A stretch of DNA of 64,000 nt from Luteibacter aegosomatissinici (GTDB lineage: Bacteria; Pseudomonadota; Gammaproteobacteria; Xanthomonadales; Rhodanobacteraceae), in NCBI RefSeq assembly GCF_023078495.1, contig NZ_CP095742.1:1798001-1862000 (forward strand). The letters run 5' to 3'. How positions within the stretch are numbered: the stretch's first letter is position 1; the number at the start of each line of letters is the position of its first letter. Below, one piece after another: positions 8,799-19,651 of the stretch. The notes beneath the pieces were generated by a model. The model saw only the letters and a program-made list of their open reading frames with translations. It was not told the DNA's origin and ran no database searches. The position numbers and the translations under genes are program-made.

Positions 8799-9460
8799 CC
8801 GCGGTGCTCGCGCTTGATCGCTTCAGCCAGGGGAATGAACTCGTCGTGGGCCTGGTCCAGCACGGAGACCGTGCCATCGCCAATGTCGTACACCCAGCCC
8901 TGCAGGGTGATGGCCTTGTTGGCCATGGCCGCGGTGACCGCCGGATGCGTGCGCAGGTGCGCCAGCTGCAGGCGGACGTTTTCCTGGGTCACGGCCTTGA
9001 GCAGCTCGGGACCTTCGACCTTGCGTGCGAACACCGCGCTCTTGGCCGCTGCCGCGTTGCGCAGCCAGGCCTCGACGGTCGGCAGGGTCTTGGTGGATTC
9101 CGGATTGAGCAGGCCTTTCATGGCACCGCAATCGCTATGGCCGCAGATCACCACGTGGCGCACGTGCAGTACGGCGACCGCGAATTCGACCACGGCGGAA
9201 ACGCCACCGAGCATCTCGCCGTAACCCGGCACGATATTGCCGATGTTGCGGCAGACGAACAGGTCGCCCGGCTGGGTCTGGGTGATCATTTCAGGCACCA
9301 CGCGCGAATCCGCGCAGGTGATGAAAAGGGTATGCGGGCTCTGGCCTTCGGCCAGTTCGCTAAACAGCTCCTGGGTCTCGGGGAAGACGTTGGCGCTGAA
9401 GTCTTCGACGCCCTTGAGCAAGCCAAGCAGGCTGTCGTCGCGTGGGATTTCCTGGGTCAT
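8795..9460 (-). CDS. Beta-class carbonic anhydrase
   Basis: 221 aa; interconverts CO2 and bicarbonate in the cytoplasm. Zinc ligands and the catalytic dyad are visible: C49-A-D51-S-R53 (FITCADSRVV) and H108-x2-C111 (CGHSDCGAM). GNIVPGYG and the C-terminal QGWVYDIGDGTV are also family signatures. It is the first gene of a two-gene unit with the bestrophin, which overlaps its stop codon. The window has a second, clearly related beta-carbonic anhydrase (43928-44617) paired with a different membrane transporter. Confidence 0.95.
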   Translation of the reverse strand: MTQEIPRDDSLLGLLKGVEDFSANVFPETQELFSELAEGQSPHTLFITCADSRVVPEMITQTQPGDLFVCRNIGNIVPGYGEMLGGVSAVVEFAVAVLHVRHVVICGHSDCGAMKGLLNPESTKTLPTVEAWLRNAAAAKSAVFARKVEGPELLKAVTQENVRLQLAHLRTHPAVTAAMANKAITLQGWVYDIGDGTVSVLDQAHDEFIPLAEAIKREHRG

Positions 9461-9590
9461 GTGCTCACCTTGGAAGTGTGCCGCCAGAGGGGCCGGGCGG
9501 GCTTAGGTGATGCAGTTTATGCCAAACCGGTGTGATGGAAATGCGCGGCGGTATGGACCCGTCGGGTTTTGCGATCAATGGCCCGCATTT

Positions 9591-9685
9591 GTAGGAGCCC
9601 ACCCTGTGGGCGACAGCCTTTCGCGATGTGGCCACGAGCATTGGCCGTCGGTGCGAAAGATGTCGCCCACAGGGTGGGCTCCTAC
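9591..9685. repeat. REP-like dyad, GTAGGAGCCCACCCTGTGGGCGAC family
   Basis: The left arm GTAGGAGCCCACCCTGTGGG (9591-9610) continues to CGACA and is mirrored by TGTCGCCCACAGGGTGGGCTCCTAC ending at 9685. The core CCCACCCTGTGGG is itself palindromic. The dyad lies between gcvP and the carbonic anhydrase, both on the minus strand. Confidence 0.85.
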
Positions 9686-9711
9686 AGGGGGCGCGAGAGC
9701 CCGGAGGTGGT

Positions 9712-12579
<2,868 letters not shown>

Positions 12580-12628
12580 GGCGTAGGGGCGTCCGTAAAT
12601 ACGTGCCGTGCCGGCACGTGGGGCGCCC

Positions 12629-12789
12629 CTCTGTCCTTTTGCCTGAGAGTTTGGGGGCGGTAACCCCTTGCACCTTCGGCGCCGGATCTAACCGGTCTCT
12701 CCAGAGTGTTTTTCCGCGCGGTGGTATGGAAGCCTGAGCGATTACGGGCGTTGCGCCTTCGGCAGCGGGTCCATCCGCTTCTCCCACCG
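12629..12789 (-). promoter_or_regulatory. Tandem glycine riboswitch controlling gcvP
   Basis: Two glycine aptamers on the minus strand. Aptamer 1 (12789-12719) is closed by CGGTGG/CCACCG and contains GGGAGAAG, GCTGCCGAAGGCGCAA and CTCAGG. Aptamer 2 (12706-12629) is closed by CTCTG/CAGAG and contains GGAGAGACCGG, GGCGCCGAAGGTGCAA and CTCTCAGGCAAAAGGAC. The linker is the short A-rich CGCGGAAAAACA. These are the diagnostic conserved blocks of the class. A palindrome at 12600-12621 (core CGTGCCGGCACG) follows and could be part of the expression platform. Confidence 0.95.
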
Positions 12790-12804
12790 TACGGTAAGGC
12801 GGGC

Positions 12805-12810
12805 ATTATA
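12805..12810 (-). promoter_or_regulatory. -10 element of the gcvP riboswitch transcript
   Basis: A perfect TATAAT on the minus strand lies 15 bases before the first aptamer. A GTTAAC/TTAACG sequence 15-16 bp further upstream is the only -35 candidate and is weak. Confidence 0.6.
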
Positions 12811-12882
12811 CAGCCTTCACGCGCGCGTTAACCCCCTCGCGGCCCACCCGATCGGATACCTGCAAAAGGCGCTTCGCCCCTT

Positions 12883-12904
12883 GTAGGAGCGCGCTTGCGC
12901 GCGA
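12883..12904. repeat. REP-like half-site GTAGGAGCGCGCTTGCGCGCGA
   Basis: A single unpaired copy of the GTAGGAGCGCGC repeat, self-complementary in its GCGCGCTTGCGCGC core. It lies between the SDR gene end and the gcvP promoter. The flanking bases hold nothing else recognisable. Confidence 0.75.
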
Positions 12905-12990
12905 TCAGGCGCCCGGCGGATCCGTTGCGCCCCAAGCCTCGCGCCGACCCACGGCACCACAAGGGTGCGCGCGGGCCGCCATAACCACCC

Positions 12991-13722
12991 TCACCAGGGC
13001 GCCGGACCTTCCCGCCCCGTAAACGACCCACTCGGCGCCGCATCGGCCTGCGTCGCCAGCCGGACAATTTCCTCGGCCCCTTCCTCGACCGTCTGCGGGC
13101 CGCTGTTCCCGTTCAGATCGGTGGCCGTATACCCCGGGCACACGACGTGGACCTTGATGCCGGTGTCCTTCAGCTCATCGGCCAGGATCACGCTGGACAT
13201 GTTCAATGCCGCCTTGGAGGCGTTGTAGCCGATCATCTTCACCCCGGCGTACTCCCAGCTGGGATCGGCGTTATAGGTGAGGGAGCCCAGGCGGCTGGAG
13301 ACGTTGAGGATGCGGCCTTCGCCGGATTTCTTCACCAGCGGCAACAGGGCCTGGGTCGCTGCGATGGTACCGAAGTAGTTGGTATCGAAGGTGCGGCGCA
13401 CGGCATCCAGGTTGGCCGTACTGACGTTGCCGTCACCTTCCAGGGCGACGCCTGCATTGTTGATGAGGACATCGATGTGGCCTTCGTTGGCCCCGATCTC
13501 CGCGGCGGCCTTCGCGAGGGAGGCTGTGTCGCCCAGGTCGAGCTGGACGAATCGCACGTCCAGGCCCTCGCCACGCAGGGTATCGGCCGCTGCCTGCCCG
13601 CGGCCGGCGTCGCGTGCGCCGAGGAGAACGCGGTGCCCGGCCTTGCCCAACTGGCGGGCGACTTCAAAGCCGATGCCCTTGTTGGCACCGGTGATAAGGG
13701 TGATGCGTTTGGCGTCGCTCAT
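12991..13722 (-). CDS. Short-chain dehydrogenase/reductase (carbonyl-reductase-like SDR)
   Basis: 243 aa from ATG 13722 with AAGGAAC upstream; the longer open frame to 14067 lies over the divergent TetR gene and is not credible. The N-terminal Rossmann motif is TGANKGIGFEVARQLG, then NNAG (INNAGVALEG), a Ser/Tyr/Lys site (NVSSRLG ... IGYNASKAALN) and the PGYTATD loop. This is a classical NAD(P)H-dependent oxidoreductase of the CBR1-like type. The substrate is unknown. The divergent TetR gene 80 bases away probably controls it. Confidence 0.92.
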   Translation of the reverse strand: MSDAKRITLITGANKGIGFEVARQLGKAGHRVLLGARDAGRGQAAADTLRGEGLDVRFVQLDLGDTASLAKAAAEIGANEGHIDVLINNAGVALEGDGNVSTANLDAVRRTFDTNYFGTIAATQALLPLVKKSGEGRILNVSSRLGSLTYNADPSWEYAGVKMIGYNASKAALNMSSVILADELKDTGIKVHVVCPGYTATDLNGNSGPQTVEEGAEEIVRLATQADAAPSGSFTGREGPAPW

Positions 13723-13746
13723 GCTCAGGTTCCTTGTTGAATACGT

Positions 13747-13762
13747 GATGGGTAGCCCCATC
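13747..13762. promoter_or_regulatory. Candidate TetR operator between divergent SDR and TetR genes
   Basis: Perfect inverted repeat GATGGG (13747-13752) / CCCATC (13757-13762) with a 4-base centre, in the 80-bp shared promoter region. It is assigned to the TetR protein only by position. Confidence 0.4.
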
Positions 13763-13802
13763 CCTTGAACTGGGAACCCTTGCCACGGATTTACATTCGC
13801 AT

Positions 13803-14438
13803 ATGCCCGTAGCCCCTTCCGATGCCCTGAAGCCCCGTAAAACCCCACGACAGGCACGATCAGCGGCCACCGTGGAGGCGATTTTCGAGGCAACGATTCA
13901 GGTTTTGCTTTCAGACGGCTATGCCGGCTTGACGACGACGCGGGTGGCTGCACGGGCAGGGGTCTCCGTAGGCACGATGTATCAGTACTTTCCGCACAAG
14001 CAGGCGCTGCTGTATGCGGTACTTGAGGACTACCTTGAGGATGTGGTGCTGGCGATGGACGACGCATCCCGGCGGTTCCACGGCGCGAAGCTGGCCGACA
14101 TGGCCGATGGCCTCAGCCGTGCGTACATCGAGGCCAAGATGCGGCGGATGCCCGGTTCGCGGGCGCTTTACGTGGTGGCGGCCGAGCTTGAAACCTCCCG
14201 CCTTATCGATGACATCGTCGAGCGCTGCGAAGCCATCATCGCTGGGCTGCTGGCCAGTGCGCACGATGCTGTTTTCGTGGATGTCGGCACAACGACGGTT
14301 GCGCTGCGTACCATGCTGACGGGAACCGTTCGTGCCGTCCTTGAGACCGATGCCTCGCCCGAGGCTATTGCCATGCTCCGCGCCGAGCTACCTGTGATGT
14401 GCCGGGCGTACCTGTTGGCAACGGCGCGCGCGGTTTGA
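13803..14438 (+). CDS. TetR-family transcriptional regulator
   Basis: 211 aa, normal for the family. After a basic N-terminal tail (LKPRKTPRQARSAATVEAIFEA) comes the TetR HTH TTTRVAARAGVSVGTMYQYFPHKQALL at about residues 40-66. The C-terminal ligand/dimer region is mostly helical with no diagnostic motif, so the inducer is unknown. Divergent orientation and the palindrome in the shared intergenic region suggest it represses the SDR gene and itself. Confidence 0.9.
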   Translation: MPVAPSDALKPRKTPRQARSAATVEAIFEATIQVLLSDGYAGLTTTRVAARAGVSVGTMYQYFPHKQALLYAVLEDYLEDVVLAMDDASRRFHGAKLADMADGLSRAYIEAKMRRMPGSRALYVVAAELETSRLIDDIVERCEAIIAGLLASAHDAVFVDVGTTTVALRTMLTGTVRAVLETDASPEAIAMLRAELPVMCRAYLLATARAV

Positions 14439-14483
14439 CCTTCGTGGGCGCACGTGGCCCCTAAGCGGCGTCGATGAATCCCG

Positions 14484-15011
14484 CTAGCCAAGATGTTGGC
14501 CGTGGTCAGGCCAGGGGTGGTGAATCTTTTCGTAGGCATACATGGCGAGAAGGATCCGGCTGAGCGCCGCATTTTCGGGGTGGAGATCGTTCGCTGCACC
14601 CCGACTGATAAGGCCGTCGATCAGATCCAGTGCAATGTCGTAGTCCGCTTCGTTGAAGATAGGTGGTACGACAACGGGGTGGGGATCGTGCCAGGCCGCA
14701 AGTGCAACTTCTTTTACCGCGTGAGGTTTCATCCAGCGTCTCCTGTCGTATTCCGCGTGGGTAAGAATGGATTGGACGTGGCAGGTCTGTGTCGCATGTA
14801 TGAGGCCTGCGATGAGGCGGTAGCGGTTGCCGCGGATATCGAAAATGATCCGCTCACCAACGATATCGGCACTGCCGAACGTATTCCGAAGTTCGGCGAA
14901 GTTTCGAAATTCATGGGCCTCGATGAGGCGAGCCCAGGCATCCAGTGCGCGGCGGGCATCAGGGTGCCGTTGCACGAATTGCCTGATGATTCGAGATCCC
15001 GTGAGCAACAT
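14484..15011 (-). CDS. One-piece HigB toxin / HigA-N-terminal fusion, copy 1
   Basis: 175 aa. Residues 1-95 match HigB-type mRNA-interferase toxins: RHPDARRALDAWARLI, FGSADIVGERIIFDIRGNRYRLI and THAEYDRRRWMKP. Residues 115-167 match the N-terminal part of the HigA antitoxin partner (PPIFNEADYDIALDLIDGLI ... LLAMYAYEKIHHP), which in ordinary higBA operons is a separate gene. The frame stops just where the HigA DNA-binding HTH would start, and only 45 bases separate it from the TetR stop, so no HTH follows. It may be a self-neutralised toxin or a protein with a new role. A paralogue with identical layout lies at 20337-20843. The ATG at 15011 has only a poor Shine-Dalgarno. Confidence 0.8.
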   Translation of the reverse strand: MLLTGSRIIRQFVQRHPDARRALDAWARLIEAHEFRNFAELRNTFGSADIVGERIIFDIRGNRYRLIAGLIHATQTCHVQSILTHAEYDRRRWMKPHAVKEVALAAWHDPHPVVVPPIFNEADYDIALDLIDGLISRGAANDLHPENAALSRILLAMYAYEKIHHPWPDHGQHLG

Positions 15012-15122
15012 CTCCGATTCCCATGAGTTCGGGATGCGTGATTTTCCGGGATGCCGATCAGGCGTGCCTTCGGTGAATGCCGCGTCGGTCCGTAGGCGTG
15101 GGCTGAAGCTTTGTAAGCGTCG

Positions 15123-15746
15123 TTAAAGGCGCGCCGACGCAAGGCGAATGCCAAGGCCGATGAACAGTGTTCCTACCGCGCGATTGATCCATCGCCCCAG
15201 CGCGGGCCGATGTTGTAGTGCCCGGATCAGGCAGGCGGCGAGAAAGACGTAGGACAGACTCATCGCGAGGCCTATTCCGCTGGCGATCATCCCGAGCAGA
15301 AAGAGATGTCGGACGGATTGTGGGTCAGTCGTGCTGATGAATTGTGGCAGCAGTGCGAGATAAAACAGGGCGACCTTGGGATTGAGCACATCATTGAGAA
15401 AGCCCTGCCATACGTGCTGGGCAGCGCTTGCCGCGGGACGGCCGGTGGAGATAGCTAACCCGCTCTTCGACCGCCATGCCTGCCAGCCGAGATAGAGCAG
15501 GTAGGTAGCCCCGGCGTACTTCACGGCCGCGAATGCCGTGGCCGAAGTGACGATGAGGGCCGAAAGGCCCGTGATGGCAGTGCAGAGGTGCACGTACGAG
15601 CCAAGGTTGATACCCACCGCGGCCCAAATGCCCGCGCGACGGCCGTAAGCGATGGTTCGGCCAAACAAGAACAGCATGTCAGGCCCAGGTACGAGGAAAA
15701 GCACCACGCTGGCGCCGGCAAACAGGAGGCAGGTGTGCAGGTCCAT
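15123..15746 (-). CDS. LysE/RhtB-family amino-acid exporter
   Basis: 207 aa from ATG 15746; the open frame extends upstream but that part overlaps the regulator gene. The protein is almost entirely hydrophobic, with LFAGASVVLFLVPGPDMLFLFGRTIAYGRRAG at the N terminus, the LysE/RhtB signature, and NPKVALFYLALLPQF in the second half. The family exports amino acids or homoserine-like compounds by proton exchange; the substrate cannot be read. It starts 16 bases after the LysR gene on the same strand, so the two probably form an operon. Confidence 0.9.
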   Translation of the reverse strand: MDLHTCLLFAGASVVLFLVPGPDMLFLFGRTIAYGRRAGIWAAVGINLGSYVHLCTAITGLSALIVTSATAFAAVKYAGATYLLYLGWQAWRSKSGLAISTGRPAASAAQHVWQGFLNDVLNPKVALFYLALLPQFISTTDPQSVRHLFLLGMIASGIGLAMSLSYVFLAACLIRALQHRPALGRWINRAVGTLFIGLGIRLASARL

Positions 15747-15762
15747 GTGTCTGGGCTGCGAC

Positions 15763-16620
15763 TCAGAGTGTGGGGAGGACGGCTCGTACGTGGGTATCGA
15801 ACAGATGGACCAGTCGCGATGGATTCCGTCGTGCTGTCTGCACTGAAATCCCGACCGAAGTAAGCATCGGCAGGCCACTCGCGGGCGGAAGCACCTGCAG
15901 ATCCGGCGGCACGCCTGTCAATGTCATGACCGTGATTGCCTGTCCTGAGCGAACCACGGCGGTTAGCCCCGCGACGCTTCCGCTCGCGTACGCGATTCGG
16001 AATCGGCGTCCGGCCTTCTCAAGCGTTGATGTCGCCGCAATATGGTCGAGGGCATCGGGATCGGACAGCGCCAGCTGCAACGGATCGCGTAGCCATGCTT
16101 CGCTGCCCCTGGCCGCTACCCATACGAACGGCTCGCATCGCAGGAACTGGTCGCGTTCGGGGCTATCGGGCAAGGACACGATGGCGATATCCAGCGCCTG
16201 TTCCTTCAGCTGTTCCAATAGCCGCGGTGTGGATGCGCAAACCACTTCGATGAAGACCTGTGGGTGCTGTCGCGCAAACGTCTCCAGCAACTCAGGCAGA
16301 AAGATGCGCGCGTAGTCATCGGGGCACCCAAAGCGAATTTGCCCCGAAAGACTGGCGCCGCTCAGTTCGGCGACTGCTTCATCGTGCGCACGGAGAATCT
16401 TGTGTGCGTGCGCGAGCAAGCGTTCGCCATGCACGGTAAGGGCAATGCCTCGGCCGGTGCGGTTCATCAACGGCTGGCCGATCGCCTCTTCCAGTTTCTT
16501 GATCTGCTGGCTGAGCGCCGCTTGCGTACGCCCGACCTGGTCAGCCGCACGAGACATGGCCGCCGCATCGGCAATGGCGACGAAGTTGCGGAGCAGGGCG
16601 ATGTCCAGGCGGAGCGTCAT
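15763..16620 (-). CDS. LysR-family transcriptional regulator
   Basis: 285 aa. The N-terminal winged HTH is ALLRNFVAIADAAAMSRAADQVGRTQAALSQQIKKLE, with the typical LysR substrate-binding domain from about residue 95 (GQIRFGCPDDYARIFLPELLETF). It precedes and probably co-transcribes the LysE-type exporter. The usual divergent LysR-target layout is absent on that side; on the other side it faces the CocE-type hydrolase gene across about 156 bases, which could be a second target. Confidence 0.93.
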   Translation of the reverse strand: MTLRLDIALLRNFVAIADAAAMSRAADQVGRTQAALSQQIKKLEEAIGQPLMNRTGRGIALTVHGERLLAHAHKILRAHDEAVAELSGASLSGQIRFGCPDDYARIFLPELLETFARQHPQVFIEVVCASTPRLLEQLKEQALDIAIVSLPDSPERDQFLRCEPFVWVAARGSEAWLRDPLQLALSDPDALDHIAATSTLEKAGRRFRIAYASGSVAGLTAVVRSGQAITVMTLTGVPPDLQVLPPASGLPMLTSVGISVQTARRNPSRLVHLFDTHVRAVLPTL

Positions 16621-16647
16621 GACGGCATGCTACGACAAGCGCCGCAG

Positions 16648-16664
16648 CATGCAATGCCTGCATG
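16648..16664. promoter_or_regulatory. Candidate LysR operator
   Basis: Interrupted palindrome CATGCA (16648-16653) ATGCC TGCATG (16659-16664), 28 bases upstream of the LysR start in a divergent promoter region. Assigned by position and symmetry only. Confidence 0.4.
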
Positions 16665-16776
16665 ATGATGTTAGAGAAGCTTATGGCACGCATTAGAACT
16701 ATTTGCTGCCAGTGGCCAACAAGCCGTGATTAAGATCGTTGCGACTCGGGGGATACTCATGATGAAAGGACAGACC

Positions 16777-18735
16777 ATGCCAAATTCGGCAAAGCGCAGC
16801 CTGCTCGCAGCTTCCCTTGGCCTGGCCATGCTGGCCGCCATACCGCTGGCCCATGCGCAAGACACGTCGCTATACAGCAAGAACGATATCCCGGAGAAAT
16901 TCGAGGACGTCATTCCGGGTGGGCAGGATTTCACACGTCGTGAAGCCATGATTCCCATGCGTGACGGGACGAAGCTGTATACGGTCATCATGATTCCGAA
17001 GGGCGCACACGATGCGCCCATTGTTCTTACCCGCACCCCCTACAACGCCGCCGAGCGCGCCGGGAATCCTAAGGCCACCACGCTGGCCACGGCGTTGCCG
17101 CCACCCGATGCCGCGTTTGTCGAGGCGAAATACATCCGCGTCTACCAGGATGTCCGCGGGAAATACGGCTCGGACGGCAAATACGTCATGATGTACCCGC
17201 CTCGCGGGCCGTTGAACCCTACCAAGACCGACGAGACGACCGATGGCTGGGACACGATCGACTGGCTCGTGAAGCACGTGCCCGAGTCGAACGGTCGCGT
17301 GGGCATGATCGGATCGTCGTATGAGGGTCTTACGGTCGTGATGGCGTTGCTCGATCCCCATCCCGCCCTGAAGGCCGCGGTGCCCGAGAGCCCGATGGTC
17401 GATACCTACATGGGCGACGACTGGTTTCACTACGGCGCCTTCCGCCAGATGATGCTTGGCTACGTGCACATGCAGACGGTGCAGAAGGGCGAGGGCGCGG
17501 TCACGCCGACGGATATCTACGACAAGTACGAGGAATACTTGAGCGCGGGCTCCGCCGGCGATTACATCCGCAGCCGTGGGCTGGACAAGCTCCCGTTCAT
17601 CGCCCGGGAAATGGCCCACCCGGCCTATGATGCGTTCTGGCAGGAGCAGGATCTGGCCCGGCGCCTGGCTGCAAAACCTTCAAGTGTGCCGACCATCTGG
17701 GAGCAGGGCCTGTTCGATCAAGAAGACATGTGGGGCGCGAACCACGCCTGGCTTGCACTGAAAGCAGCAGGCCATTCGGCAAACAACTGGTTGGTCATGG
17801 GGCCGTGGTCGCACAGCCAGGTCAACGGCAAGGGTTACGCGGTCGGCGCGTTCAAGTGGGAGGGCGATACCGCCCGCCAGTACAACCGGCAGATGGTCAT
17901 GCCGTTCTTCGAGCAGTACCTGCGTGACGGCAAGCCGGCCAAGCTGGCAAAGGTGAACATCTACAACACGGGCGACGACCACTGGGAGGCGTTCAACGAT
18001 TGGCCGACGGCGTGTGCGCAGGGCTGTGGTGTCGGGCTGAAGCCACTTTACCTGGCTACAGGGGCAAGCCTGTCCTTTACAAAGCCTGCGGATGGGCAGG
18101 GCGCCGACACGTACGTCAGCGATCCGGCAAAGCCCGTTCCTTTCCTGCCACGCCCCGTACTCGACCCCTTCTTCGGCTACGGCTCGACCTATGCCGGGTA
18201 TCTCCCATGGAGCACATGGCTGGTGCACGACCAGCGCTTTGTCGATGGCCGCAGCGATGTGCTGACCTATCAGACGCCCGTACTTACCGAGCCGGTACGT
18301 GTGCAGGGCATCCCCGTGGCCGACCTTAAGGCCATGACCACAGGCACGGATGGGGATTTCGTCATCAAGCTCATCGATGTTTACCCCTCATCGGTGCCGA
18401 GCGATCCAGCCATGGGCGGCTACCAGATGGCGATTGCCATGGACATCTTTCGCGGCCGCTACCGCGAGAGCTTCGAGCACCCGAGTGCGATCCCAGCCAA
18501 CACCCCGCAGACCTACAAGTTCGACCTGCCCAACGTGAACCACGTCTTCCAGCCCGGGCACCGGATCATGGTGCAGGTGCAATCCACGCTGTTCCCGCTG
18601 TACGACCGTAACCCGCAGACCTTCGTACCCAATATCTTCAATGCGAAGGCCACCGATTATCGGGCCGCAACCATCTCGGTGCTGCGGTCGGATAGTCAGC
18701 CGAGCGCGGTGTGGTTGCCGGTAATCAGTAACTGA
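16777..18735 (+). CDS. CocE/NonD-family serine hydrolase, alpha-amino-acid-ester-hydrolase-like, exported
   Basis: 652 aa from ATG 16777 (AAAGGA 6 bases upstream); a signal peptide with LLAASLGLAMLAAIPLAHAQ marks export. The alpha/beta-hydrolase S15 core carries the nucleophile S181 in GMIGSSYEGLTVVMAL, D314 in LFDQEDMWGANHAW and H346 in GPWSHSQVNG. Those spacings and motifs resemble the alpha-amino-acid ester hydrolases known from Xanthomonas, which act on alpha-amino esters and beta-lactam side chains. The C-terminal half is the X-Pro dipeptidyl-peptidase-like jelly roll. The natural substrate is unknown; a peptidase or other acylase remains possible. Confidence 0.9.
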   Translation: MPNSAKRSLLAASLGLAMLAAIPLAHAQDTSLYSKNDIPEKFEDVIPGGQDFTRREAMIPMRDGTKLYTVIMIPKGAHDAPIVLTRTPYNAAERAGNPKATTLATALPPPDAAFVEAKYIRVYQDVRGKYGSDGKYVMMYPPRGPLNPTKTDETTDGWDTIDWLVKHVPESNGRVGMIGSSYEGLTVVMALLDPHPALKAAVPESPMVDTYMGDDWFHYGAFRQMMLGYVHMQTVQKGEGAVTPTDIYDKYEEYLSAGSAGDYIRSRGLDKLPFIAREMAHPAYDAFWQEQDLARRLAAKPSSVPTIWEQGLFDQEDMWGANHAWLALKAAGHSANNWLVMGPWSHSQVNGKGYAVGAFKWEGDTARQYNRQMVMPFFEQYLRDGKPAKLAKVNIYNTGDDHWEAFNDWPTACAQGCGVGLKPLYLATGASLSFTKPADGQGADTYVSDPAKPVPFLPRPVLDPFFGYGSTYAGYLPWSTWLVHDQRFVDGRSDVLTYQTPVLTEPVRVQGIPVADLKAMTTGTDGDFVIKLIDVYPSSVPSDPAMGGYQMAIAMDIFRGRYRESFEHPSAIPANTPQTYKFDLPNVNHVFQPGHRIMVQVQSTLFPLYDRNPQTFVPNIFNAKATDYRAATISVLRSDSQPSAVWLPVISN

Positions 18736-18748
18736 ACCCTTGGTATCG

Positions 18749-18774
18749 GGGCTTCCCGTTTCGACGGGAGGCCC
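18749..18774 (+). other. UUCG-loop hairpin after the CocE-type gene
   Basis: GGGCTTCCCGT (18749-18759), loop TTCG, ACGGGAGGCCC (18764-18774): an 11-bp stem with one G-U pair, capped by the very stable UUCG tetraloop. No T-tract follows, so it is better read as a 3' mRNA stabiliser or weak terminator. Confidence 0.5.
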
Positions 18775-18831
18775 ATGGCATTGGGCGCGGTCTCGTGCCA
18801 TGGTTCGCCCCAGTCCACAGGGGATCAGGGA

Positions 18832-19605
18832 ATGAAACGTTGGATTATCCTCGCCGCTGCGCTCGCGGTCGGTATGGCTGGCTGCTCGAAAAAGACCACC
18901 GCCGGCCTTCCTGCCCCGATGCCGGGCCAGAAGTCGACGGCCGAGGCGATGCTCGCTTACTCGCACAGCATGAGCGTCGACCTCCCCATCGCCGACATTC
19001 CGACGCGCATTGATGCCATCCGAAAGGCCTGCACCAGCAGTTCCCATGGCGCGTGCAATCTGCTCAACGTGGATCAGTCGAGCACGGGTGGTTCGATCAC
19101 CGTGCGCATTGTGCCGGAAGGTGTTCAACCGCTGGCGGAGATGGCAGGGGCGGGCGGCAAGGTGGCGTCGCGCATGACGACGGCCGAGGACATTAGTGAT
19201 GCCGTTCATGAAACACAGCGTGACCGTGACCAACTTGACGCCTATGCGAAGCGGCTGGACGACATAGTGGCGCGCAAGGATCTCTCGGTCACGGACCTTA
19301 TCGCCGTCAGCAAAGAACAGGCCGCCGTGGCCGAGAAGCGCCGCGTTCTCGACAATGCCGCCACCGACCAGCACCACAGGCTGGACACCAACCTGCTGCG
19401 AATCTCATTTAACGATCCACATGCGCGCGCTAGTCGCCGGGAGTTTGGCGATATCGGGCCCGCGATGGTCGACAGCGCGCTCGACGGCACGGCCGATGCA
19501 CTGGCTGCGCTAGCCGAAGGCTTGCCCTACCTCATCCTCGCTTTCCCACTGGCATGGCTCTGGTGGTTAGCCTGGCGGAAGGTCACTCGCCGCTGGCGGA
19601 AGTGA
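18832..19605 (+). CDS. DUF4349-like lipoprotein with C-terminal membrane helix
   Basis: 257 aa from ATG 18832. Signal sequence MKRWIILAAALAVGMAGC with lipobox Cys 18. The middle is a soluble domain, then a coiled-coil stretch (TQRDRDQLDAYAKRLDDIVARKDL). Near the end comes a hydrophobic helix (LPYLILAFPLAWLWWLAWRKV) followed by basic residues. This order matches DUF4349 proteins, whose function is unknown. It is probably anchored in the inner membrane with the domain in the periplasm. An in-frame ATG at 18775 would place the signal sequence internally and was rejected. Confidence 0.82.
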   Translation: MKRWIILAAALAVGMAGCSKKTTAGLPAPMPGQKSTAEAMLAYSHSMSVDLPIADIPTRIDAIRKACTSSSHGACNLLNVDQSSTGGSITVRIVPEGVQPLAEMAGAGGKVASRMTTAEDISDAVHETQRDRDQLDAYAKRLDDIVARKDLSVTDLIAVSKEQAAVAEKRRVLDNAATDQHHRLDTNLLRISFNDPHARASRREFGDIGPAMVDSALDGTADALAALAEGLPYLILAFPLAWLWWLAWRKVTRRWRK

Positions 19606-19651
19606 CTAGACTCATCCAGACTTCAGGCTAATCCCGATGCGGGAGGTTCCC

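Noticed and set aside
9591-9685. CRISPR-like repeats
   Set aside because: The repeated units are inverted pairs dispersed between genes, not regularly spaced direct repeats, and no cas genes are present.
12991-14067. Longer version of the SDR protein starting at 14067
   Set aside because: The extra N terminus lies over the divergent TetR gene and precedes the proper SDR start with its own Shine-Dalgarno.
13741-14438. TetR/SDR block as part of a mobile element
   Set aside because: No direct repeats, integrase, or base-composition shift relative to neighbours could be seen.
14493-15026. Plus-strand frame over HigB-HigA copy 1
   Set aside because: Its translation lacks known motifs, while the minus-strand product has clear toxin and antitoxin signatures and a paralogue.
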